A DNA stretch of 64,000 nucleotides from Enterocloster aldenensis (GTDB lineage: Bacteria; Bacillota; Clostridia; Lachnospirales; Lachnospiraceae), in contig NZ_QVEX01000001.1 of assembly GCF_003434055.1 (NCBI RefSeq), positions 497,824 to 561,823 of the forward strand, read 5' to 3'. The position numbers were made by a program, and so were the translations under genes. Below are positions 8,250 to 17,304 of the stretch, in pieces. A model generated the notes under the pieces. The model searched no databases, was not told the origin of the DNA, and saw only the letters and a list, made by a program, of their open reading frames with translations. Numbering within the stretch: the first letter of the stretch is position 1; each line of letters starts with the position of its first letter.

Positions 8250-10372
8250 TATCTACCTCCGCTGCCGCCTGGTTTCTTCAAATCAGCGCTGTTCAGATGG
8301 ACATACCCTGTCTTCCTGCCCGCCGGAGCCGCGCTTCCAATGTGGACATAGCCCTTTTTCTGTTCCGGTGCCGCGGCATTCCCCGATATCCCGGCAGCGC
8401 CTGCTGTTCCGGCATTTCCCGCCGTCCCGGTACCGCCTGCCAGTCCGGCGCTTCCTGCCGTCCCTATGCCGCCTGCCAGCCCGGCGCTTCCTGTCATCCC
8501 GGTACTGCCTGCCAGCCCGGCGCTTCCTGCCGTCCCGGCGCCAGCCCCGGTATTCCCCGGCGTCATGACGCCGCTTAAGGGCCTTGCCCCGCTGCCAAGG
8601 TGCACGTCCGGAAGCGTTATGTCTTCCTCGCCGCCCCCATAGATGCCATCGCTGCCATCTTCCAGCAGGGAATGGCAGAGCTTGGTCAGGGTGGTCTTGG
8701 TCTCAGCCGTTGTCTCTCCTAAGAGCCCGGCTATCTCCTGGGCCACCATCATCTGTTTATGGATGATTTTCTGGGCCAGGTCAATAGTCTCCAGTTTTTT
8801 CTCATACTCTTCCTTGGCCAGTTCTTCTTCCCTGGTGATATCGATGAAAGTGGCAAGGACAGCGTTTTCTTTTTCTATGTATACAATGTTCTGTAAGGTG
8901 GAAAGGCTGTATTCCGGATAATTTACCCGCTTGCCATGGATGTTCTGATGTGTGTCAAACACCCACTGGAAATTAGCCGGGTCAATCAGTTCGTACAGGT
9001 ACATCTTAAGGGCCTCGGAGCGTGTCTTGCCGAAATACTTCTCACCTACATCCGAGTACTCCAGAATGCGCATGTCATCCCCCACAATCAGCACGATGTT
9101 GGGTGAGGTTTCCATTACCAGGTTGGCCATGGATTCCGCCTTCTCATGCATGAACGGGATGCACATGCTCACCTCTGCCTTGTGCTGGAATACGGCAATG
9201 GCCTTCTCACGGCAGGTAGGGTAACCGCAGGCTCCGCAGTTCAGCTCGTCTTCCGGCTTAAACTTGTTGGTCATGCGCAGGATTTCACGTATCTGCTCTT
9301 CCGTGGGCTGTAAATCCCTGGGAGAATGGTCCTCAAACCGCTTGCCGAAATCCACGTTCTCCCACACCGGCTCCATCTGGCGCCGTGCCGCGGGCTCCCG
9401 CGCAATGCTCTCCTCCATGTCCAGCTTGACCTTAAACCTGGAAATGAATTCGTCATTTACCGTAGGTCCCTTGATACATCCGCCGGAACACATATTCATC
9501 TCAATAAAGCACCCGTTTATCTCCCCCCGCGCCATGCTCTTGCACAAATCAATGCAGTTAGCCACGCCGTGGACATAGAACTTGCGGTAACCGTCGTTTT
9601 CTTCCTCGGTTGCCAGCACCGAGTTCACCACTCCGTTGGTCACTGGGTACAGGCGGTTGACCTTGGGGTCAAATGCTGTAAATGGCCGGTCCTCACAATC
9701 CTCAATGACAATGTCCTCTTCCTCCAGCCACTTATTGATATCATTAAAATTCAGCACGGCATCGATGTAGCCTTCATGCCGCGGGTCCTTGGACTCCTTT
9801 TTCTTGGCAATGCACGGCCCCAGGAATACCACCCTTACGTCCCGTCCAAGCTCTTCCTTTAAAAGCTTCCCATGGGCAATCATAGGTGACACCACCGGCG
9901 CCAGGTACGGCACCAGCTGGGGATAATAAATCTCCACCAGGTCATTGACGCTTGGACAGCAGGTGGTAATGATGTTGTCCATCTTATGTTCCTTAAGGAT
10001 TTTCGCGTATTCGGCCGTCACGAAGGCAGCGCCCTCCGAGGTTTCCCTCACATCCTCAAACCCAAGGCGCATCAGGGCTCCCCGTACCTGCCCGATTGTC
10101 TTATATTTTAAAAGTCCCATGTAAGCCGGCGCAATGGATACCACCACCCGCATGCCTTCCCGCAGGAATCCCTTCACCATATCCAGGTCGCTCCGAAGGG
10201 TCTTGGCTGACTGAGGGCATATCTTGAGACAATGTCCGCACAGTATGCACCTGTCAGGCATGATGACCGCCCGCTCATCCTTGACCTGGATGGCCTTTAC
10301 ATCGCAGTAGCGGACGCATTTGTAGCAGTGCTTGCACTTTGTGGCTTTGAAATCAATGATTTCCATGCCCAT
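8249..10372 (-). CDS. Sensory [FeFe] hydrogenase (group-C type) with Fe-S and PAS domains
   Basis: The order of domains is: two ferredoxin-like 4Fe-4S motifs (about 13-55), an H-cluster domain with TTCCPS, GPCIAKK and NMCSGGCIKGP, a CGACGYPTC Fe-S domain (about 380-410) and a PAS domain (about 420-510). A Gly/Ala/Ser/Thr low-complexity segment of some 70 residues follows, and the end carries two copies of a GYVH motif (KKGYVHIGSA, KTGYVHLNSA). Group-C enzymes are thought to sense H2 or redox state rather than turn over rapidly. ATG 10372 was chosen (GGGAG upstream); a TTG six bases earlier is possible. It is coupled to the phosphatase downstream and the [2Fe-2S] protein upstream. Confidence 0.9.
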   Translation of the reverse strand: MGMEIIDFKATKCKHCYKCVRYCDVKAIQVKDERAVIMPDRCILCGHCLKICPQSAKTLRSDLDMVKGFLREGMRVVVSIAPAYMGLLKYKTIGQVRGALMRLGFEDVRETSEGAAFVTAEYAKILKEHKMDNIITTCCPSVNDLVEIYYPQLVPYLAPVVSPMIAHGKLLKEELGRDVRVVFLGPCIAKKKESKDPRHEGYIDAVLNFNDINKWLEEEDIVIEDCEDRPFTAFDPKVNRLYPVTNGVVNSVLATEEENDGYRKFYVHGVANCIDLCKSMARGEINGCFIEMNMCSGGCIKGPTVNDEFISRFKVKLDMEESIAREPAARRQMEPVWENVDFGKRFEDHSPRDLQPTEEQIREILRMTNKFKPEDELNCGACGYPTCREKAIAVFQHKAEVSMCIPFMHEKAESMANLVMETSPNIVLIVGDDMRILEYSDVGEKYFGKTRSEALKMYLYELIDPANFQWVFDTHQNIHGKRVNYPEYSLSTLQNIVYIEKENAVLATFIDITREEELAKEEYEKKLETIDLAQKIIHKQMMVAQEIAGLLGETTAETKTTLTKLCHSLLEDGSDGIYGGGEEDITLPDVHLGSGARPLSGVMTPGNTGAGAGTAGSAGLAGSTGMTGSAGLAGGIGTAGSAGLAGGTGTAGNAGTAGAAGISGNAAAPEQKKGYVHIGSAAPAGRKTGYVHLNSADLKKPGGSGGR

Positions 10373-10374
10373 AA

Positions 10375-10614
10375 TCAAAGTCTCCCTTTTATCTCATTTT
10401 CGAAAAATTCCTCGGTATCTTCCGGTTTCAATGAATAGAGTTCGCCCTCCACGGTCACACATACGCCGTGGTCACAGTTGCCTGTGCAGAATGCGCCGTT
10501 TAAATCCACCTGGTCAGACAGGCCATTCTCAGCAACCAATTTCTGAAGCTTTGCAATAATCTCCCTGGACCCTTTTAAATGACAGGCACTTCCAATACAA
10601 ATCGTTACTTTCAT
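10375..10614 (-). CDS. Thioredoxin-like [2Fe-2S] ferredoxin (NuoE/HydC C-terminal type)
   Basis: This 79-residue protein has the four-Cys pattern of thioredoxin-like [2Fe-2S] ferredoxins: C6, C11, C43 and C47 (CIGSAC...CTGNC). Such small proteins carry electrons to or from hydrogenases and NADH-oxidising modules. It is the first gene of the sensory-hydrogenase operon and its stop lies two bases before the chosen start of the next gene. An electron-transfer role between a cytosolic donor and the sensory hydrogenase is inferred. Confidence 0.85.
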   Translation of the reverse strand: MKVTICIGSACHLKGSREIIAKLQKLVAENGLSDQVDLNGAFCTGNCDHGVCVTVEGELYSLKPEDTEEFFENEIKGRL

Positions 10615-10680
10615 CCCTTATTCCTCCACTATCTGCGTGTATTATGAGTTCACCCCAAACGGTATCTCCATTATCTCACA

Positions 10681-10698
10681 TTGTGATATTTATATCAA
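10681..10698 (-). promoter_or_regulatory. Second Rex-like site, upstream of the sensory-hydrogenase operon
   Basis: TTGTGATATTTATATCAA shares 15 of 18 bases with the site at 6996-7013. On the minus strand it overlaps a TATAAAT that may be the -10 box. The intergenic region is divergent, so the same site could also affect the ABC importer on the plus strand. Confidence 0.45.
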
Positions 10699-10779
10699 TA
10701 ATATTTCTCAAATATTTTATAGAAAAGGAGGGCCTGTTGTGCTATAGTAAAGGATATTTACGAAAGGAGAGATTGTATT

Positions 10780-11949
10780 ATGAAACGTTCTATTTCCATA
10801 CTTTTAACAGCATTTCTGGGCGTCTCCCTGATACTTGGCGGATGCGGCGGATCCGGACAGGGTGCCGCAGTTAAGGACACCTCTGCCAGCGCCGCACAGA
10901 CAGAAACCCCTGCCCCTGATTCCCAGGAGACCACGAGCGGGACCGAATCAGAGGAAACAGGTCCTTCACCGGCCGATGAATCCGGCAGTCCGGCTGATTC
11001 AGCCAAAGAGCTTACCGCCGGCGGATCCGGCGATGAACCGCAGCTGACCTGCCAGGCCGGAATCCGCATCGGTTCCTTAAAAGGCCCTACCTCCATGGGA
11101 CTGGTGTCCCTGATGGACAAGGCGGCCAAGGGCGAAACCTCCAATGTATATGAATTTACCATGACCGGCAAGGCGGACGAGCTGGTGGGCAAGATTGCAA
11201 ACGGCGACCTGGACATTGCCCTGGTACCGGCCAATGTGGCCAGCGTCCTTTACAACAAGACCCAGGGAAATGTAACGGTCCTGGACATCAACACCCTGGG
11301 CGTCCTTTATGTGGTTGCATCGGATGATTCCATCAAGTCCATGGCAGACCTTAAGGGACGGACCATTTACATGACCGGCAAGGGCACCACGCCTGAATAC
11401 GTGATGAATTACCTCTTAAAGGAAAATGGCCTTGGCTCCGGCGATGTGGACCTCCAGTTTAAGTCTGAGGCCACCGAGGTCGCCTCTATCTTAAAGCAGG
11501 ATTCCAGCGCCATAGGCGTACTGCCACAGCCCTTTGCCACAGCCGCCTGCATCCAGAATGAGGATTTGAAAACCGTGCTGGACCTGACGGAACAGTGGAA
11601 CCTGCTGAACAAAGACAGCGGCAGCATGCTGGTAACAGGCGTCACCCTGGTGCGCAGCGATTTCCTCAGGGAGAACAGGTCTCCCATTGGGGACTTCCTG
11701 AAAGACCATGCCGAATCCGCCCGGTTCACTTCCGGACACCCTGAGGAAGCCGCTGCCCTTATCGCTGCCCAGGGCATTGTGGAGAAAGCCCCCATCGCCC
11801 AGAAGGCCCTTCCTTACTGCAATATCGTATGCCTCACAGGACAGGAGATGAAGGATGCCTTAAGCGGATACCTCTCCATCCTCATGGAACAGGATGCCAA
11901 ATCCATCGGCGGACAGATGCCCGGGGATGACTTTTATTATATGCCATAG
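10780..11949 (+). CDS. ABC importer substrate-binding lipoprotein, NitT/TauT (NMT1) type
   Basis: The N-terminus is a lipoprotein signal peptide with a lipobox ending LGGC (Cys about residue 23), followed by a Ser/Thr/Glu-rich linker to about residue 90. The rest is an NMT1-like periplasmic-binding fold (IRIGSLKGPT..., LDIALVPANVASVLYN, DLKGRTIYMTGKG). This family binds nitrate, sulfonates, taurine, thiamine precursors or related small molecules. The actual ligand cannot be read from sequence. The start has GAAAGGAGAG upstream. Permease and ATPase genes follow, separated from this gene by a MITE-like insertion. Confidence 0.85.
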   Translation: MKRSISILLTAFLGVSLILGGCGGSGQGAAVKDTSASAAQTETPAPDSQETTSGTESEETGPSPADESGSPADSAKELTAGGSGDEPQLTCQAGIRIGSLKGPTSMGLVSLMDKAAKGETSNVYEFTMTGKADELVGKIANGDLDIALVPANVASVLYNKTQGNVTVLDINTLGVLYVVASDDSIKSMADLKGRTIYMTGKGTTPEYVMNYLLKENGLGSGDVDLQFKSEATEVASILKQDSSAIGVLPQPFATAACIQNEDLKTVLDLTEQWNLLNKDSGSMLVTGVTLVRSDFLRENRSPIGDFLKDHAESARFTSGHPEEAAALIAAQGIVEKAPIAQKALPYCNIVCLTGQEMKDALSGYLSILMEQDAKSIGGQMPGDDFYYMP

Positions 11950-12108
11950 GGTGTGTTTGAAAGCCGGGTTCCGTCGACTGTGCGTTCCGCTTTGCGGAAG
12001 ATTTTGTCCCGATGGGGGAGTCATGGCGGGCTGCGTTAACCGAATTGGAACCAAATATGCAGCGAAGCAGGGCGTACAGATGGCGGGAATGAATTTTCAA
12101 ACAGGCCC
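11949..12108. mobile_element. MITE-like element of about 160 bp
   Basis: It is bounded by inverted repeats GGGTGTGTTTGAAA (from 11949) and TTTCAAACAGGCCC (to 12108), has no gene, and contains an internal perfect hairpin TTCCGC-TTT-GCGGAA (11985-11999). About 40 bp of one end recur at 62266-62307. Non-coding short elements of this form are moved by transposases supplied elsewhere. It begins on the last base of the upstream stop codon and fills most of the gap between the binding-protein and permease genes. Confidence 0.65.
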
Positions 12109-12167
12109 CAGGGAGCGGCGGCCTTTAGGGGCGGATACTATATGACTGGTTGTCGGAGACATTTTTC

Positions 12168-12905
12168 ATGAATCAAAATACCCGTATAAGAAAATACTTC
12201 ATCTGGCTGTTCTGGATTGCAGTATGGCAGACAGCCAATATGCTGATACACAACAACATCATATTTGTTGGCCCGCTGGATATGGTAAAGGCCCTTCTGG
12301 AGCTTGTCCGTGACAGCTCCTTCTGGGCCTCCATCTTCAGTTCTTTCGCCAGAATAAGCCTTGGCTTTCTCGGGGCATTTGTACTCAGTATCCTGTTAGG
12401 GTGCCTGGCCTATGCATTTCCCCTTATAAGGGAACTGCTGGAGCCGGTAATGCTGTTAATCAAGTCGGTTCCCGTGGCTTCCTTTGTCATACTCGCCCTT
12501 ATCTGGATCGGTTCCCATAACCTGGCCGTCTTTACGTCCTTTCTGGTCGTGGTCCCCATGATATATGTAAATACCCTGTCAGGGCTGGAACACACGGACA
12601 GGAAACTTCTGGAGATGGCCCTGGTTTTCCGGATGCCCCTGTGGAAACAGGTGCGCTATATCTATATCCCCGCCGTACTGCCCTACCTTATCAGCGGATG
12701 CCGGACCGCCCTGGGCATGAGCTGGAAATCCGGCGTGGCCGCCGAGGTAATCGGAATACCGGAAGGTTCCATCGGCGAACAGCTCTACTACTCCAAGCTT
12801 TATCTGGATACTGCCGGGCTCTTTGCCTGGACCTTTGTCATTATAATTGTCAGCGCTGTATTTGAACGCATTTTCCTGTATTTTTTAGTGAAAGTAAAAC
12901 ATTAG
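12168..12905 (+). CDS. ABC importer permease, NitT/TauT type
   Basis: A 245-residue membrane protein of the BPD_transp_1 family with about six hydrophobic segments and the EAA-like loop near residues 140-175 (LLEMALVFRMPLWKQVRYIYIP), which contacts the ATPase. It would form the channel of the importer whose binding protein lies upstream and whose ATPase lies downstream. ATG 12168 is preferred (CGGAG nine bases upstream); a TTG at 12150 is also in frame. Confidence 0.85.
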   Translation: MNQNTRIRKYFIWLFWIAVWQTANMLIHNNIIFVGPLDMVKALLELVRDSSFWASIFSSFARISLGFLGAFVLSILLGCLAYAFPLIRELLEPVMLLIKSVPVASFVILALIWIGSHNLAVFTSFLVVVPMIYVNTLSGLEHTDRKLLEMALVFRMPLWKQVRYIYIPAVLPYLISGCRTALGMSWKSGVAAEVIGIPEGSIGEQLYYSKLYLDTAGLFAWTFVIIIVSAVFERIFLYFLVKVKH

Positions 12906-12980
12906 CCATATCAGACAGGGCCTGCAGGAACGCTATTTTCATACACGCGCCTATAAAATGTTTAAGGAGGCATCAATAGA

Positions 12981-13604
12981 ATGATTGAACTCAGACATAT
13001 CACAAAATCATATAATGGCCTGACTGTCCTCACGGATATCAACATGACCTTCCGGGACGGCGGCTGTTATTGCCTTATGGGCCCTTCAGGCTCCGGCAAG
13101 ACCACCCTGATGCGGATTCTGATGGGGCTGGAAACGCCCGATGAGGGGACCGTGGCCGGAAACCCGGACCGGAAATCCGCCGCCATATCAGCCGTATTCC
13201 AGGAGGACAGGCTGTGTGAATCCTTCTCCCCCATGGATAATGTGATGATGTGCGTTGGCCGCTCCCTGAAAGCCTCCCGGGTCAGGCTGGAGATGGGGGA
13301 ACTGCTGCCTGAGGAATGCCTGGACCGTCCCGTATCCACCTTAAGCGGCGGCATGAAGAGACGCGTCGCGGTCCTAAGGGCACTGCTCACCCCGTCCGAT
13401 ATTCTTATTATGGACGAGCCTTTTACCGGAATGGATGAGGGCCTGAAACACAGTGTGATTGCGTATATCAGGGAAAAAAAAGATGGGCGGATTCTGATTC
13501 TTTCCACCCACCAGGAGGAGGATGTGGCGCTGATTGGCGGGGAACTGGTACGGATAAGCAGCAGTTCTCCTGATTCCTCACAAGTCTGTAAATCCTTTGC
13601 ATAA
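12981..13604 (+). CDS. ABC importer ATPase, NitT/TauT type
   Basis: A 207-residue nucleotide-binding subunit with Walker A GPSGSGKTT (near residue 34), signature LSGGMKRR, Walker B ILIMDEP and switch His (LSTHQEE). It is shorter than SsuB/TauB proteins (about 250) because the C-terminal region is trimmed, but all catalytic motifs are present. AAGGAGG precedes the ATG. It powers the importer formed with the two upstream genes. Confidence 0.88.
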   Translation: MIELRHITKSYNGLTVLTDINMTFRDGGCYCLMGPSGSGKTTLMRILMGLETPDEGTVAGNPDRKSAAISAVFQEDRLCESFSPMDNVMMCVGRSLKASRVRLEMGELLPEECLDRPVSTLSGGMKRRVAVLRALLTPSDILIMDEPFTGMDEGLKHSVIAYIREKKDGRILILSTHQEEDVALIGGELVRISSSSPDSSQVCKSFA

Positions 13605-13953
13605 AAGCCATGCACATTTCCCATCCAGTATTTCTTTTCCATAAACTTCGGTGTGGCTTCTGTCACTCCAATATATCTGCCAGTTATTATGGATTGGCGT
13701 TAATCCGGCTGCGGATATGCAGCCTTTCTGATTTGTCCGGCTCATCCCTATTTTATCCCGGTTTTTATTGTTATGCAAAAAAATTTATGGAAAGATTGTA
13801 GCTTTTTCCCATTTTGCAATGGGCAATATGCATATATTTTTGTAAATATTATATAACATTGTTACAATAGACAACAAAAAGTTTGTACGTTATAATATTT
13901 ATATTACTCACAATAGTTAATATATTCTCAGTTGTTAGCAGAAAGGAGGAGGA
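13605..13953. other. Intergenic region with promoter for the ureide operon
   Basis: About 350 bases. The first half has no clear feature. The second half becomes very AT-rich and contains a good vegetative promoter (13868-13896). No gene was seen. Confidence 0.6.
13868..13896 (+). promoter_or_regulatory. Sigma-70-type promoter of the racemase/transport/hydantoinase operon
   Basis: TAGACA (13868-13873), a 17-base spacer and a perfect TATAAT (13891-13896), about 58 bases before the racemase start. Confidence 0.65.
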
Positions 13954-14682
13954 ATGAACTTATTAGTTATAAATCCCAACACCTCAGATGCCATGACGGA
14001 AGATATCAGGAAAACCGTAGAGCGTGTAAGGGCCCCTGACACGTCTGTCACAGTTACAGGATTGGATTTCGGTCCGGAAGCCCTGGAATCGTTCTATGAT
14101 TATGCCCTATCCAGTTTTGGATTATGCCGCCTTTTAAAAGTGTCCGGAAACGCGTATGACGGAATTTTAATAGCCTGCTACGGGGATCCCGGCCTATATG
14201 CGGCAAAGGAAATCTGTGATTGCCCGGTTCTTGGCATTGCAGAGACATCCATTGCCATGTCATTCCTTTTAGGAAACCGCTTTTCCATCCTGGCGGCATC
14301 TGAGAAGGCAGTCCCTATGATGGAACATATGGTGGCCCAGTATGGAATGGACCATCGGTTAGCAGGTGTTTTCCCATTAAATATGAGTGTGCTGGATGCC
14401 GAAGCTAACAGGGGAGAAACAGTAAGCCGTTTAATTGAGGAGGGAAAAAAGGCCGTTTCAAAAGGGGCTGAAGTTTTGATTTTAGGCTGTGCCGGCATGA
14501 CGGGATTTGGCGGTCCGGTAAGCCAGGCACTGGGAATCCCGGTGATGGATCCTGTAGAAACATCGTTCCTGACCCTGGAGATGATGTGCAGGGGAGGGTT
14601 TAAGACATCTAAAAATGGTCTTTATAAACCCCCGGGGAAAAAGAGAATCAAAAGGGAATACTTACTTACAGAAAATATTTAA
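13954..14682 (+). CDS. Asp/Glu/hydantoin racemase family protein
   Basis: The 242-residue protein starts MNLLVINPNTSDAM, the typical opening of hydantoin/allantoin racemases, and has the two catalytic cysteines in IACYGDPGL (near 70) and LGCAGMTG (near 178). Family members racemise 5-substituted hydantoins or allantoin by a two-base Cys mechanism. The start has AAAGGAGGAGG upstream. It is the first gene of an operon that ends with a hydantoinase-like enzyme, so it probably supplies the enantiomer that enzyme hydrolyses. The C-terminus has a basic tail (GKKRIKREY). Confidence 0.85.
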   Translation: MNLLVINPNTSDAMTEDIRKTVERVRAPDTSVTVTGLDFGPEALESFYDYALSSFGLCRLLKVSGNAYDGILIACYGDPGLYAAKEICDCPVLGIAETSIAMSFLLGNRFSILAASEKAVPMMEHMVAQYGMDHRLAGVFPLNMSVLDAEANRGETVSRLIEEGKKAVSKGAEVLILGCAGMTGFGGPVSQALGIPVMDPVETSFLTLEMMCRGGFKTSKNGLYKPPGKKRIKREYLLTENI

Positions 14683-14702
14683 TGTAAAGGAGAAGATAAG
14701 TT

Positions 14703-15740
14703 ATGAAAAAGAAATTAATATCAATTATAAGCCTGACCCTGGCAGCCGCAATAGGTTTATCCGCCTGCTCATCCGGAAGTGCCGGCGGCACAGGCACTGC
14801 TGCCGGTAAGGATACGGCAGGCAAAACCGCCGCAAGTGAACATGCCGATTCCCAGTGGGACAACAGCGTTGCCATGATCCTGCCCGGCCTGATTACAGAT
14901 GAGGCTTTCAACCAGTTTACATATGAAGGCATGGTCAAGGCAAAGGATGAATTAGGGATTAAGACGGCTTATAAGGAAAATGTAACCCAGGACGAGCAGG
15001 TAGAGGTGCTTCGCCAGTTTGCCCAGCAGGGTTATCAAATCATCATTGGCCAGGGCGGCCAGTTCGGCGAAGCCGTGTCGATTGTGGCCGGAGAATTTCC
15101 TGACCGCCAGTTTATATTCTCTGTAGGCACGGACACCTTTGATCTCCCTAACATGTCTGCCGCCACCATCAGCTACAGCCATGCCGGATTCATCGGCGGG
15201 GTTTTAGCAGGTCTGACCACCAAGAACAATAAGGTTGCCATGGTGACGGGCGAATTCTATGACACACACCGCATGATGGAAGCCAGCTTCTACAAAGGCG
15301 TGGCCTATGTCAATCCGGATATTGAGACCACCGCCATCACCACAGGCGACTGGGCGGATACCGTCAAGGCGCGGGAGGCATGCCTTGCTGTCATTGCCCA
15401 AGGTTATGATGTCCTGTTCCCCTGCCTGGATGCCGCCGGCGCAGGCGTTGCTGCCGCTGCCCAGGATTCCGGGAATGTTAAGGTAGTAGGCGCTGTTGCT
15501 GACTACGCAAAGGACTACGGTGCAAAAGACGTCACTGCGGGAAGCGTTGTGTTTGCCTGGGATGAACTGGGATACCTGGAAACCAAAGGCGAGTTATGTG
15601 ACGGCAAGTCCCATGTTCTTGGCATGAAAGAAAACGGCATCCGTCCGGTCATTAATATAGAACTGACAAGTGAACAGCAGGCTGTTTATGACGCGGCAGT
15701 TGCCGACCTGCTTGCGGGCAAGATTGACATTGCTGACTAG
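14703..15740 (+). CDS. BMP-family (PnrA-like) substrate-binding lipoprotein
   Basis: A lipoprotein signal with lipobox LSAC (Cys about 22) leads into a basic-membrane-protein fold (GLITDEAFNQFTYEGM, ...). BMP proteins bind nucleosides or related cyclic compounds for ABC import. Here the neighbours point to a hydantoin, allantoin or pyrimidine-like ureide. The mature protein is 345 residues before processing. The ribosome-binding site is AAGGAGAAG. ATPase and two permease genes follow at once. Confidence 0.88.
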   Translation: MKKKLISIISLTLAAAIGLSACSSGSAGGTGTAAGKDTAGKTAASEHADSQWDNSVAMILPGLITDEAFNQFTYEGMVKAKDELGIKTAYKENVTQDEQVEVLRQFAQQGYQIIIGQGGQFGEAVSIVAGEFPDRQFIFSVGTDTFDLPNMSAATISYSHAGFIGGVLAGLTTKNNKVAMVTGEFYDTHRMMEASFYKGVAYVNPDIETTAITTGDWADTVKAREACLAVIAQGYDVLFPCLDAAGAGVAAAAQDSGNVKVVGAVADYAKDYGAKDVTAGSVVFAWDELGYLETKGELCDGKSHVLGMKENGIRPVINIELTSEQQAVYDAAVADLLAGKIDIAD

Positions 15741-15786
15741 ACCTCATCTGTTTCCACTTCCCATGCTCAGGAGGGTAAATTTATTT

Positions 15787-17304
15787 ATGAACGATAATAA
15801 GTATGCACTGCAAATGCAGGATATCACGGTGGAATTTCCAGGTGTCCTGGCAAATGATCACGTTAGTATTGATTGTAAAAAAGGCGAGGTATTAGGGCTT
15901 CTGGGGGAAAACGGCGCAGGAAAGACTACATTGATGAACGTCCTGTACGGCCTTTATCCGCCAAGCAGCGGAAAAATCCTGCTGGATGGCAGGGAGGTAC
16001 AGATAGGTTCTCCCTCCGAAGCGATTTCCTACGGTGTCGGTATGGTCCACCAGCATTTCAAATTAGTGGATACCCTTTCTGTCATTGAAAATGTAATTCT
16101 CGGCATCCCAACCAAAAAACAGAAACTGGATCTGGAACCTGCCAGGCACAGACTGCTGGAATTGTGCAAGGAGTATGAGCTCTATGTGGACCCGGATGAA
16201 ATTGTATGGCGTCTGCCAGTAGGCAAGCAGCAGTGGGTGGAAATCCTGAAAGCCCTGTACAGGGACTGTAAGGTCCTAGTGCTGGACGAACCCACGGCTG
16301 TCCTGACTCCCGCGGAAAGCGACCAGCTCTGCTGCGCAATCCGGCATATCACGGAAAAGGGGCGCTCTGTCATTTTCATAAGCCATAAGCTGCGTGAGGT
16401 AATCCAGATTACCGACCGTGTGACAGTCATCCGCGATGGCAGATACATCGGAACCGTGGACACAAAGGATGCGACGCAGCTGACATTTGCCCAGATGATG
16501 GTTGGACGTCCAGTTTCCATCGAACGGAAGGAACGCCCCGCCTTTGCAGACAGGGAGCCGGTTCTGGTCATGAAGGATGTGAACGCGGTTGACGACCGCG
16601 GCATCCCGGCCCTTAAGAACTTTAACCTCACCGTACATGCCGGCGAAATAGTCGGCGTTGCCGGCGTCGACGGAAACGGCCAGAGGGAGCTGGCTGAATG
16701 CATCTCCGGAATGCGTAAGCTGACCAGCGGTTCCATTACCATTCAAGGGCATCCCGTTACCGGTGTCATCGCGGACCCGTCATTCCTGGGCTTTATTCCG
16801 GAGGACCGGCAAAAAACCGGTCTGGTCATGGATTTCAGCGTTGCAGATAATTTGATTATCAAAGATTATTACAATGATCCCTTTGCCCATAAAAATATTT
16901 TAAACTATAAAATCATTAAGAATCATGCCCGGAAGATGATTAAAAAATACCGTGTCAAGACACCATCCGAGGATGTGCGTGTACGCAATCTCTCCGGTGG
17001 AAATCAGCAGAAGGTTGTCATTGCCCGCGAACTGGATCCCGAACCTGTCCTGGATCTTGTTGCGCATCCAACCCGTGGTTTGGATCTGGGCGCCGTGGAC
17101 AATGTCCTTGATATCCTGTTAAAAGAGCGCAACCGTGGTGCGGCCGTCCTCTTCATTTCCGCGGAGCTTCAGGAAATCATGGCTTTAAGCGACCGTATCA
17201 TTGTGCTTTTCAGCGGTGGGAGTATGGGGGATCTGGACGGTGAAACGGCAGATCAAAAGATTATTGGCCAGATGATGTTGGGACAGGTTCCGGAGGTGCA
17301 GTAG
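15787..17304 (+). CDS. BMP-type ABC importer ATPase with two nucleotide-binding domains
   Basis: Start ATG 15787 was chosen because AGGAGGG lies upstream; the open frame extends further but overlaps the previous gene. NBD1 has Walker A GENGAGKTT and Walker B VLVLDEPTAVLTP. NBD2 has a weak Walker A (GVDGNGQREL) and signature LSGGNQQK. This asymmetry is normal for the RbsA/NupO/YufO class. In NBD2 the Walker B region reads EPVLDLVAHPTRGLD. The 505-residue protein energises the transporter with the two permeases downstream, whose first gene begins directly after its stop. Confidence 0.9.
   Translation: MNDNKYALQMQDITVEFPGVLANDHVSIDCKKGEVLGLLGENGAGKTTLMNVLYGLYPPSSGKILLDGREVQIGSPSEAISYGVGMVHQHFKLVDTLSVIENVILGIPTKKQKLDLEPARHRLLELCKEYELYVDPDEIVWRLPVGKQQWVEILKALYRDCKVLVLDEPTAVLTPAESDQLCCAIRHITEKGRSVIFISHKLREVIQITDRVTVIRDGRYIGTVDTKDATQLTFAQMMVGRPVSIERKERPAFADREPVLVMKDVNAVDDRGIPALKNFNLTVHAGEIVGVAGVDGNGQRELAECISGMRKLTSGSITIQGHPVTGVIADPSFLGFIPEDRQKTGLVMDFSVADNLIIKDYYNDPFAHKNILNYKIIKNHARKMIKKYRVKTPSEDVRVRNLSGGNQQKVVIARELDPEPVLDLVAHPTRGLDLGAVDNVLDILLKERNRGAAVLFISAELQEIMALSDRIIVLFSGGSMGDLDGETADQKIIGQMMLGQVPEVQ

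Noticed and set aside
8297..8766. Pro/Cys/Arg-rich plus-strand frames
   Set aside because: They are the antisense of the Gly/Ala repeat segment of the sensory hydrogenase.
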